A DNA stretch of 64,000 nt from an uncultured Fodinibius sp. (GTDB lineage: Bacteria > Bacteroidota > Rhodothermia > Balneolales > Balneolaceae), in assembly GCA_913056455.1 (NCBI GenBank), contig CAJXMJ010000003.1, positions 62,001-126,000 on the forward strand, in the 5' to 3' direction. Under the pieces are notes generated by a model that saw nothing but the letters and a program-made list of their open reading frames with translations, was not told the DNA's origin and made no database searches. The position numbers and the translations under genes were made by a program. Below are positions 25,786-33,363 of the stretch, one piece after another. Numbering within the stretch: the first letter of the stretch is position 1; every line of letters begins with the position of its first letter.

Positions 25786-26029
25786 TATTCATTACGTTAA
25801 TAGATAGTTTGCGCTGAAATACCAGCTTCACTAAGTATTCGTCTCATTTTTCAAGAGCATCCCAAAGTTCAACGATAGTATTATTCAGTTTGATGTGAAG
25901 GGGAATACGCAATTGCCTGATCGATATACTTTGATGTGGAAAGGTTACTATACCCGAATAAAAAACTGTTAGTTAATAAGGTGAAATGTATAGGCTATTT
26001 AACCTTTCGGCCTTTAATATACGATTAAT
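25786..26029. other. Gene-free stretch with possible decayed coding remnant
   Basis: No intact gene is visible. On the minus strand a 43-codon open segment without a start ends in I-V-E-L-W-D-A-L-E-K and a stop at about 25,844. It reads like a protein C-terminus and could be the relic of a lost gene. This is weak evidence. Confidence 0.25.
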
Positions 26030-26050
26030 TTAAACTATCGGGATTTAATA
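26030..26050. repeat. Direct repeat copy 1 (3' side of Fic gene)
   Basis: This 21-base stretch (core CTATCGGGATTTAATA) matches 27576-27596 at 20 of 21 positions. It lies 14 bases beyond the stop of the Fic gene. The arms TTAAA/TTTAA make it an imperfect dyad. Confidence 0.6.
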
Positions 26051-26064
26051 TTTTGTAGTGGCAC

Positions 26065-27549
26065 CTAAGAAGGCAAACGTAACCGGATACCCTCCTGATC
26101 AGCTTCGTTTGGATCCATAAAGGCATTCGTGGTTGTTATCTGAGCTCGTGCCTCATCGTAATGTTCCCAATTAATGTCTTGCACATACTTTTGACCAAAA
26201 TCGAGCGTTCGGATTAACGGATCTGATTGCCGATTGTGAGTTAAGGCCTTTAATGCAGCCAGGTAGTTATTTCGGTAAACCGTAGGGATGATAATTTTTT
26301 GTTGATCAGCTGCAACCAGTTCTGCATTCATCATAATACGAGCTATCCGTCCATTGCCGTCCGAAAAAGGATGTACTTCACTAACCAGGAACATCATAAA
26401 TACTGCCTTCTGGAACGGGTATTCCAAGCCGCGATAGATCTCAAACCCGCGTTCCAGGGTAGCCATGACAAGCTCGGGTTTTACAAACTGTGTGCTACCG
26501 GCCACATTCATTTTGGTCTTAAACTCTCCAGGTTTTTTGTCTTTCCGCAAAGCCATCACGGTAGAATGCCGATTCTTTAACGAGGCTATAAACTCCTCGA
26601 AGTCCTCAGGTATTTTTGCCATTTCCGAGTAGTTGGAAACAATTCGAAAGGTCCCCATTACATCATGGGCATCTTCTGGCCGTTCAGCCGGTATCGCATT
26701 ATTAAAAACGATATCTGCAGCTTCATCTACTTCGAACTCCGTTCCTTCAATAAAATTGGAAAAATAGGCTTCAAAGAAGGAAAGGTTTACTCTTTCGTCC
26801 TGCGAAAGGTTGGACGCAGAACGAGTGTGAGGAGCAAAATCCGATAGATCTTCAAAAAGTTTGAGAAACAGATCTACACGATCGGGATCATATGGTTTTT
26901 GAGATTTCCGGGCTTTACCGACATCTGATTTGATGTTGGTATCTCGCGTGCCCTGCAGGCTGCCAATGAGATCGTCAAGTTTTTCATATTCTTCTTCCAT
27001 ATCCAGCTGCTGTGCTATCTCCCGGGCTCGGTCGCGGATACTGTTGACGTGGTCGGCCCCGCGAACTCGAAAGAGTTTATCCAGGCGTTCTTCCATTTCT
27101 TCCTGCCGAAGCGTCCTTGGAACGGATCCTTTTCGGGCTCGGGAAGGTCGCATGTTTTCAAGATATGCTCTGGGTTCGGAGCTAATGTAGAGGCCATTTA
27201 TAAAAGGTCGGTCACTATCCAACGGATCGTGGCCTTTACGCGGATTAAAAATCAAGCCGGGAATTTCGGTAATACGCTTTTTGGATGATACGATAAATAC
27301 CGATCCATCCTCGGCCGGTTTGTTTTCCAATGCCGTCCGGTCAGCAATAAGTGCATCGGGATAGTATTCAGATAGTAGATCGACCCAATGTCGTTTGGCA
27401 ATAATTTCGGGATCATCGGTCAGGTTCTTTGTGTATAGCCGGGACCCAATCTTTTTAAGTTCTCCGCGTGCTGCTGCCTGTGATACCTGGGAGGAAATAT
27501 CCGTATGGGATACGAATACTTCCGGCATGTCATCTAAAAAATTTGCCAT
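26065..27549 (-). CDS. Fic-domain protein with AbiEi-like N-terminus
   Basis: In this 494-aa protein, residues about 1-60 resemble the winged-helix N-terminus of AbiEi-type antitoxins (S-Q-A-A-A-R-G-E-L-K-K-I-G-S-R-L-Y). A mid part is coiled and charged. The Fic core has H-P-F-S-D-G-N-G-R-I-A-R at about 388-399, the intact H-x-F-x-[D/E]-G-N-G-R-x-x-R motif for AMP transfer. An S-N-F-I-E-G stretch at about 263 fits the S/T-x-x-x-E-G/N autoinhibitory helix of class II Fic proteins. The gene is flanked on both sides by a 21-base repeat. It may be a self-contained toxin/antitoxin or phage-defence enzyme; the target protein is unknown. Confidence 0.85.
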   Translation of the reverse strand: MANFLDDMPEVFVSHTDISSQVSQAAARGELKKIGSRLYTKNLTDDPEIIAKRHWVDLLSEYYPDALIADRTALENKPAEDGSVFIVSSKKRITEIPGLIFNPRKGHDPLDSDRPFINGLYISSEPRAYLENMRPSRARKGSVPRTLRQEEMEERLDKLFRVRGADHVNSIRDRAREIAQQLDMEEEYEKLDDLIGSLQGTRDTNIKSDVGKARKSQKPYDPDRVDLFLKLFEDLSDFAPHTRSASNLSQDERVNLSFFEAYFSNFIEGTEFEVDEAADIVFNNAIPAERPEDAHDVMGTFRIVSNYSEMAKIPEDFEEFIASLKNRHSTVMALRKDKKPGEFKTKMNVAGSTQFVKPELVMATLERGFEIYRGLEYPFQKAVFMMFLVSEVHPFSDGNGRIARIMMNAELVAADQQKIIIPTVYRNNYLAALKALTHNRQSDPLIRTLDFGQKYVQDINWEHYDEARAQITTTNAFMDPNEADQEGIRLRLPS

Positions 27550-27575
27550 TTAAGCTACCTTTTTCAGGGAATTTA

Positions 27576-27624
27576 TTAAACTTTCGGGATTTAATAAATA
27601 ATAAATTTAAATATATGGGATTTA
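27576..27624. promoter_or_regulatory. Operator-like repeats upstream of Fic gene
   Basis: Copy 2 of the 21-base repeat lies at 27576-27596, 27 bases before the Fic start. Here the arms extend to TATTAAA/TTTAATA around a 9-base centre. A weaker third copy (TTTAAATATATGGGATTTAG) begins near 27606. Spacing of about 30 bases and closeness to the start point to an autoregulatory binding site, perhaps for the AbiEi-like domain. Confidence 0.5.
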
Positions 27625-27694
27625 GTGTAGGGTATGGTTCGGAAAACAGGGAAGGTTACAGTATTGCTTCAACTCCTACTTCTTCTCTAATTGA

Positions 27695-27937
27695 TTAATT
27701 TGTGGTAACCATTGTATTTGTTACCGGCTCCCAACTCTCGGCAATCTCCTTCAATGAATAGTGTTGAGCCTTTTCAGGATTTACAATATAAAAGTCATCC
27801 GAGTCGTGATAGTATATGGTAACTCCACCGCTTTTGGTGCGAAATAGACTCCAATTATCCTTTCCATTCTGATTAACTAACAAATCCTCCTCTGCATGAG
27901 GAAATTTCTCTTTCAACAGTCTTTCATGTTTATCCAT
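27695..27937 (-). CDS. Small hypothetical protein
   Basis: This 80-aa soluble, acidic protein has no signal or membrane helix. The mid-section (N-W-S-L-F-R-T-K-S-G-G-V-T-I-Y-Y-H) looks like two beta strands. It lies alone between the Fic gene and the restriction-modification island. No family recognised; it could be a small accessory or anti-toxin protein. Confidence 0.5.
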   Translation of the reverse strand: MDKHERLLKEKFPHAEEDLLVNQNGKDNWSLFRTKSGGVTIYYHDSDDFYIVNPEKAQHYSLKEIAESWEPVTNTMVTTN

Positions 27938-28104
27938 GTCTACACATTATTTTTATTAGTACCTACATAAAATCCTCTACCTATAAGTGTTCCGAAAAAT
28001 GGGGTAGCGTACAAAATGACACTAATTATTGAGGAATTTGATTGTATTGGGACGATAGAATTTGTTAATAGTCCCATAGTTCACTGTCATATGAAGTAAG
28101 CCTT

Positions 28105-29403
28105 TTACTTTGAGAATTCTAAAACATGATCGCAATCAATCAGTCCACCTTTTCCTTTTCTATCAAAGCCCATATACCTGTTCCGAATCTCATATGCCCA
28201 TGAATTTCTTACGGTAAAACCAGCTCTTTGCGCAAGTTTTGAAATAAACTTTGCTGTATTAATTTTGAGTCCACTTACAGAACTATTCCCAACGATCATC
28301 ACATAGCTACCATTATCTTGTAAAGCATTGAAAGCGGTTTCTAAATGTAATTCCATTTCTTTAAAAAAATCATAAACTATATAGGCGTGCTTTTCTCCAT
28401 TTTTTTGATCATTGAAATAAATTTGTTCAATATTTTGATCTAGTTCCTCAATGTCTAGCTTATCATTTTCAATATCTAGGGTAGAGTATTCCTTTTTAAG
28501 AATATTTTTAGCTCCTAAATACTTTCTCTTTTTTTCATTTTGTTTTGGCTGAGTTTCTAACTGAAATAAGTCACCAACCCAAAAAAGTTCAGCCATTTGA
28601 TTATATATATAATCAATAGATTTTATATAGGGTGGAGAAGTTATCATTAAGCCTATATCATAATTTTTACCTAGTGTATCTAAATATTCAACATTTTCAT
28701 TGTATATCTTAGGTAAGATGTAATTACTATTAACTATATCTCCAAGTTCTCTTAAATCTTCTACACCCTTCTTAAAGTTTTTTTCAAATTGCTCGAATAC
28801 GTCTGCAGGTTCTTTAAACCTAGTATGAGATACGTAGGTTTTTTGAGATCTGTTATCAGCATTTGAAACTTTTCTAATAATTGAAGAAAAGATGATTATC
28901 AAAAAATCATATTCATCTTTATTTATCTTTCTTTCCTCATAGAGGCTTTCTATGTGTGTTCTTAATTTGCTTAGTTTTGTTACAGCCTCATCGCTAAACC
29001 AATGGCTTAGATTGTCTATTTTGGGTATATGATTCGTCTCTGTTAACTCATGGAAGTTGCTAAACACTTCTTCCAAATAATTTAGTCTATCATCTGGAAT
29101 TGGTGTTGTTTTAACTTTCGTAATTAGACATGATAATGGATCAATGTCTATACCTATTGATTTAAAATTACGAACTGAACACTCTAATAAGGTTGTCCCC
29201 GAACCGCAGAAAGGATCGAGAACATAACTAGAGTTAACTTTTTCTGAATATTTATTTAATGCCCAGGCAGGTAGCTGCGGTATAAACTTGCCTGGATACT
29301 TATGTATGCCGTGAGTTAAATGGCTTACATTGTTTTCTTGAATTGAAAGTATTGAATCTTCTTCAATTTTGGGTGGTAACTCTTCTACTTTAGTTACATT
29401 CAT
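28105..29403 (-). CDS. DNA methyltransferase (second of two)
   Basis: The 432-aa protein has an H-K-Y-P-G-K-F-I-P motif (about 34-42), the SAM-binding motif D-P-F-C-G-S-G-T-T (63-71), D-I-D-P-L near 87 and the catalytic S-P-P-Y (256-259), with about 185 residues between the last two that could hold target recognition. A V-G-N-S-S-V-S-G strand follows at about 386. This is an N4-cytosine or N6-adenine DNA methyltransferase. Its start overlaps the stop of the first methyltransferase by 4 bases (ATGA). The coding sequence is very AT-rich compared with the rest of the element. Confidence 0.85.
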   Translation of the reverse strand: MNVTKVEELPPKIEEDSILSIQENNVSHLTHGIHKYPGKFIPQLPAWALNKYSEKVNSSYVLDPFCGSGTTLLECSVRNFKSIGIDIDPLSCLITKVKTTPIPDDRLNYLEEVFSNFHELTETNHIPKIDNLSHWFSDEAVTKLSKLRTHIESLYEERKINKDEYDFLIIIFSSIIRKVSNADNRSQKTYVSHTRFKEPADVFEQFEKNFKKGVEDLRELGDIVNSNYILPKIYNENVEYLDTLGKNYDIGLMITSPPYIKSIDYIYNQMAELFWVGDLFQLETQPKQNEKKRKYLGAKNILKKEYSTLDIENDKLDIEELDQNIEQIYFNDQKNGEKHAYIVYDFFKEMELHLETAFNALQDNGSYVMIVGNSSVSGLKINTAKFISKLAQRAGFTVRNSWAYEIRNRYMGFDRKGKGGLIDCDHVLEFSK

Positions 29404-30791
29404 TTCTTTAATAATATTATACTTTCTCTTAAATAATGATCTATAGGTTCTAAATACTTTTTTTGTTGAGAACTTGTAGTCAGATGTCTAACCTTTGCTG
29501 TTTCTTCTAGGTTAAATCCCACTCTTCTACCAATATCTCCTACAAGTAAATCAGTTGGAATTATACAGCCAGAATAAGCAGAATTGCCTACCACGATAGC
29601 TACATATCCATTTTGAACTGTATTTTCATATAGTTTATTTAATAAACTATGCATATCATCAAAATAACCGCCAACTACATCAATCAACCTATCGTCCCAT
29701 AAATCTCTGGATTGAAGTAAGTCTGTTAATTCTGTTATATATTTATTCTTATAAGAAATTCCCTTTCTTCCTAAAGAAGTTGTATTTGACCTGAAACCTG
29801 ATCTTTTGAGATTTAATAAATCCGATTTACTGTTAACAAATTCCCCCATCCAAAGTTCGACTTTATGTATTTCAAAGTAGTCGAACGCATTGCAGTAGGG
29901 TGGTGAAAAATAGGTCAATTCAAAGTTATCATATTGATCATAGTCGAAGTCTATACAGTTTGTATTTTTTATTACTGGTTCTGAACTGGTTGAACCATAT
30001 CGATTATTTATGTCGTATTTTATTTTTTCTACTACCTCAATGAATGTGTGTTTAACAAATGCGAATTTGTCTTCAGGAAAATAATTTTCTTCCCACTTTT
30101 CTTGGTCTAAATTCTTATAGCCATCTTTAGTTCTTTTGGTAAACAGATACTTAATTCCATTCCCTTCTTTTTTTACATTTGATACCCTTTCTAAGATTGA
30201 TAGCCAGGTTCCAAAAAAAAGATTTTTTATCTTGTCATTTTTAATCTCATCTATTTCATCTCTTATGCATAAAAGACTATCTAAAATTTGATCGTTAAAG
30301 ACTTTATCGATTAAATTAAAATTTATTTTTCGATCAGATTCTTTGAAATCAAGATTTTTAAATTGTTCTAATTTACCTGATAATAAATCTTTCTCAGTAG
30401 CTGTATAGTTTTGGTTTGAAACCTTAGCTATTAAAGTTGGATAAGGATTTATATCTAATCCAAGAGAGGGTAGGTTATTTTGTCTTGCAGATAGTAAAGT
30501 CGATCCAGATCCACAGAATGGATCGAGAATATTTCCAGTTATATTTTTTTCTTTAATAAAATCTGATATCAATTTACTTGAATATCCTTCCCGGTATGAA
30601 AACCATCTTTGAATGGGGGTTGTAGAAGCTTCCTGAAAATTGACTAAGTTTTCATATTGAGGTGAGTAAGATATGTGTGCTTTTTCTTCAAGCTGATCAA
30701 ACAATTTTTTTTGTTTTGCTAGAAAAGCATCAAGATTAGTGTTATCAGTATCTGGGAAAAGTTTTTTTTGTTTTGCGTTGATATCAGTCAA
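29400..30791 (-). CDS. DNA methyltransferase (first of two)
   Basis: The 463-aa protein has an N-terminal helix rich in Lys/Gln, then Q-R-W-F-S-Y-R-E-G-Y (about 61-70), D-P-F-C-G-S-G-S-T (90-98), D-I-N-P-Y near 113 and the catalytic F-S-P-P-Y (296-300). A V-V-G-N-S-A-Y-S-G strand lies near 415. It has the same motif order as the adjacent methyltransferase, but the proteins differ between motifs, so they probably recognise different sequences or strands. It lies two bases after the nuclease gene. Two methyltransferases in one system usually indicate an asymmetric recognition site. Confidence 0.85.
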   Translation of the reverse strand: MTDINAKQKKLFPDTDNTNLDAFLAKQKKLFDQLEEKAHISYSPQYENLVNFQEASTTPIQRWFSYREGYSSKLISDFIKEKNITGNILDPFCGSGSTLLSARQNNLPSLGLDINPYPTLIAKVSNQNYTATEKDLLSGKLEQFKNLDFKESDRKINFNLIDKVFNDQILDSLLCIRDEIDEIKNDKIKNLFFGTWLSILERVSNVKKEGNGIKYLFTKRTKDGYKNLDQEKWEENYFPEDKFAFVKHTFIEVVEKIKYDINNRYGSTSSEPVIKNTNCIDFDYDQYDNFELTYFSPPYCNAFDYFEIHKVELWMGEFVNSKSDLLNLKRSGFRSNTTSLGRKGISYKNKYITELTDLLQSRDLWDDRLIDVVGGYFDDMHSLLNKLYENTVQNGYVAIVVGNSAYSGCIIPTDLLVGDIGRRVGFNLEETAKVRHLTTSSQQKKYLEPIDHYLRESIILLKK

Positions 30792-30793
30792 AC

Positions 30794-32179
30794 CTAAATC
30801 TCTTCTTTTTCACTAAAGATTAAATCGTCAATAGCATCGTCGTTAAATTCTATCCTATAATTAGTAGGGGCTGCATAAAGTTTTTTCTCTTCATTTTTTT
30901 CAACTGGATTCTTTATGATTGCTAAATAAACACCTTCAGAGGTAAAGTACACACGGTAAATGAAAAATCGATCTTCCTGTTGAGTAGCTGCGACCCATTC
31001 ATTTCTAGTAAAATTAACTCTGTCCCAATATTGTTCAAGATCTGGTTTTGTAGTTCTTTTTGTTGATTTCACTTCAATATATCGAGCAAATTCAGGATCA
31101 GTTTTATCCCTACTTGCTTCAATACTAAGTATGTCATAACCTAAACCTTTAGAAGTACCTTGATGTTTAACTTTGTTTACTAAGCGCGGATGAAACTCTT
31201 TAACAAGTTGTTTCTCATATTCTAATACAAACTCTTCTCCTTCATTGCCTATTTCATGAGTAGTCTTGGTGTCTTCAGGAGATGTGGGTATAGATAAAGC
31301 TTTTAAGCTTGTTGCGAAAGCTTTTAAGTCAATATGATCTAAGGAACCGTAGTAATAATTCCAATCAATGGACATTTGTTTACGTTGTTCCTTTGAGGTT
31401 ACGTCATAACTATAAATTTTGAAGTGTAAAGGGTTTGATAGGTCATTTATAAAGTAATTAATAACTTCTTTTTCATTTCTATTTAAAACTACTTTCTCTC
31501 CGTTTTCTCGTATTAGATTTGCAAATTTTAAGTAGTCAAACTGTTCTTTTATATGTTGCCAGTTGTAAGATCTCTTTTTGTCAGGACGTCCAATTTCGAA
31601 AGATTTATTTTGCTCTCTGTACTCAATTATTGAGCGAATGACATCTGAGGTTGCAACTTTACCCTGCATAACGTCAAGATTGTTTAAACAAAAATACCCT
31701 ATTTCTTTTTTGCTTAATTCAATCCCGACGTTATCAGCAGCTTTTAACAAGGCAATTACATAATGGTATGGTTTGAAAGCAATATCATTTTCAAGGTCTT
31801 CCTTTATTGTGGTAATTGATTGAGCAGCATTTGGTTGTTGAAAGTTAAAACATACACTTTTAAAGAAGAGGGGTTGATCGTCATCTTCTAGAAACTGCTT
31901 AGTCCGTTCGCTCAAATAAACTTTACCTCGATGTTTAAGTACCATGCCAAGGATACTTTCAACATTCTCAGTTCTGTGGTTACTTATTGCCTTTTCAGAA
32001 ATAGGAAGTTTATCCATTAAAAGTTGATCGAACGTGTCATCGTATAAGGACTCATCAATAGGGCAGATTTCCTCAAGTGTTTCAGCATAGAATGGCAGTA
32101 GATCGTCCATTCTAGTAATCGTCTTTCCCCGGATGATTGTACATCTGTATTGGTTCTTTGGATCGTAATCCATTCTCAA
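30794..32179 (-). CDS. DUF3883-type restriction endonuclease
   Basis: The 461-aa protein's C-terminal part (about residues 300-440) matches DUF3883/PD-(D/E)xK nuclease folds: G-N-E-G-E-E, G-Y-D-I with the catalytic Asp, then Y-I-E-V-K-S with the E-x-K pair, and a conserved N-E-W further on. The N-terminal 290 residues are helical and may bind DNA. It is the first gene of a three-gene operon with two DNA methyltransferases (gap 2 bases, then overlap 4), so it is assigned as the nuclease of a restriction-modification system. The recognition sequence is unknown. Confidence 0.75.
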   Translation of the reverse strand: MRMDYDPKNQYRCTIIRGKTITRMDDLLPFYAETLEEICPIDESLYDDTFDQLLMDKLPISEKAISNHRTENVESILGMVLKHRGKVYLSERTKQFLEDDDQPLFFKSVCFNFQQPNAAQSITTIKEDLENDIAFKPYHYVIALLKAADNVGIELSKKEIGYFCLNNLDVMQGKVATSDVIRSIIEYREQNKSFEIGRPDKKRSYNWQHIKEQFDYLKFANLIRENGEKVVLNRNEKEVINYFINDLSNPLHFKIYSYDVTSKEQRKQMSIDWNYYYGSLDHIDLKAFATSLKALSIPTSPEDTKTTHEIGNEGEEFVLEYEKQLVKEFHPRLVNKVKHQGTSKGLGYDILSIEASRDKTDPEFARYIEVKSTKRTTKPDLEQYWDRVNFTRNEWVAATQQEDRFFIYRVYFTSEGVYLAIIKNPVEKNEEKKLYAAPTNYRIEFNDDAIDDLIFSEKEEI

Positions 32180-32271
32180 CTATATTTTTTTGAGATATTG
32201 ATGGTAAAGTAATCTTAATGGTTGGCGTATTCAAATTGCTTTTGTGAAACTTGGATTTTTCTGTTTTCTAT

Positions 32272-32802
32272 TCAGCCCACTATTTTAATGGGCAAGGACT
32301 TCATCCCAATCTGTTTGGCGACAAAATAGGTCGAATTTCCATCCACAATATCATAAAGACCTTTTCCTTTTGCACTTGGTCTAATAGAAATAGGCTTTCG
32401 CCTGGGTATTAACCCCTGGTAAGCCTGTCTCATATACATAAATGCATTGGCAATGCCCTTCGGACGTTTTCTGGTTGGACGAAGACAGGAAATAGGTAGG
32501 ATAGCGGTAGCTTCTGTCATATCGAAAAAACGATCTATACGGTTGTGATCCAGGCAGAACATTCGCTGGTAATTGTGGAGGTATGTCTCAACCTGTTCCA
32601 TTTCAAGCCAACTGGTGAGCGGAGCATCAATACCAGCGTCACTGGTATAGTTAACCTGAATAAATTGCCCCGTATCATCTATTGATAAATGCAGCTTATT
32701 GTAATCGTGATACTGGCGGTTGATTTCATCGAGTTGTCCAGTGATATAATTCAATACAGTAGATGGATTAATGGTATTGGTAGCTGTTTTCATATTTCTC
32801 AT
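32272..32802 (-). CDS. ParB-like (Srx-fold) protein
   Basis: In this 176-aa protein, the C-terminal 50 residues match the ParB/Srx nuclease-like fold: K-P-I-S-I-R-P-S at about 136-143, then L-Y-D-I-V-D-G-N-S-T-Y-F-V-A-K (about 149-163) and S-L-P-I-K-I-V at the end, equivalent to the D-G-x-H-R/hydrophobic pattern of ParB. There is no central HTH, so it is not a full ParB; it may act in DNA maintenance or as a regulatory CTPase-like domain. It follows the HTH gene directly and both lie downstream of the repeat array at 33105-33336. Confidence 0.65.
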   Translation of the reverse strand: MRNMKTATNTINPSTVLNYITGQLDEINRQYHDYNKLHLSIDDTGQFIQVNYTSDAGIDAPLTSWLEMEQVETYLHNYQRMFCLDHNRIDRFFDMTEATAILPISCLRPTRKRPKGIANAFMYMRQAYQGLIPRRKPISIRPSAKGKGLYDIVDGNSTYFVAKQIGMKSLPIKIVG

Positions 32803-33090
32803 CTACAGGTTTTCCACCTGCGGATTTTCCCTAATTAGGTTAATTAGGTTGTCAACTTCTGATTTTCGACATAGCTTGATCGCCGAGCGACCGTTCTTCT
32901 TGTTACGGCCATAGCTGCGGACCGTCAGCATTTCCCGGTACCCACATCGATAGAAGGAGGTCCGGGATATCCGTCCCAGTTTTTCACACATATAACTGAT
33001 CGTTTCTCCAATCGTCATGAAGTTCTCATTGCTGGATTCCTTTTTTACCGGAGAACGGTTGGTGTTTTCGAGATTTTCCAAATTAGACAT
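32803..33090 (-). CDS. HTH DNA-binding protein
   Basis: This 95-aa protein has a polar N-terminus, then a helix-turn-helix-like stretch (I-G-E-T-I-S-Y-M-C-E-K-L-G-R-I-S-R-T-S-F-Y at about 27-47 in parts), a strand with S-Y-G-R-N-K-K-N-G-R-S, and a final helix. It lies next to the repeat array and precedes the ParB-like gene with overlapping ends. A repeat-binding role is possible but not shown. Confidence 0.55.
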   Translation of the reverse strand: MSNLENLENTNRSPVKKESSNENFMTIGETISYMCEKLGRISRTSFYRCGYREMLTVRSYGRNKKNGRSAIKLCRKSEVDNLINLIRENPQVENL

Positions 33091-33104
33091 ATCCTTTCTT
33101 ATTT

Positions 33105-33336
33105 TCTTAGATGGTGGTGTTAAGTGTAATAAAAACTGGCAGTTAACGGTCTAAGAAATCGACAAAGATTCATCTTAGTTATCTAAGACCGATCTTAGAC
33201 TTCTTCGTCGTTTCTTCGTGGTTTTCTTATATATATTTTTATTTACTAACTAACTATATATTATATACTTACGGGGTGTTGTTTGGTCGGAAATGGAAGG
33301 TTCTAAGAAAATAAGATGCTATTTCCAGTTTCTTAG
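33105..33336. repeat. Seven-copy TCTTAG/CTAAGA array with AT-rich tract (candidate origin)
   Basis: The hexamer TCTTAG or its complement CTAAGA occurs at 33105, 33151, 33173, 33183, 33193, 33303 and 33331. Three copies (33173, 33183, 33193) are spaced exactly 10 bases apart in alternating orientation, one DNA turn, forming overlapping dyads. An AT-rich tract with TATATA words runs at about 33228-33270 inside the array. It sits between the replicative ATPase gene and the HTH/ParB-like genes. Iteron-type origin, partition site or operator cluster are all possible. Confidence 0.65.
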
Positions 33337-33363
33337 TCGTTCTCATTTTTCCGGCTATTTTGG

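Noticed and set aside
33091-33363. CRISPR-like array
   Set aside because: Repeat units are only 6-8 bases in alternating orientation and have no regular spacers.
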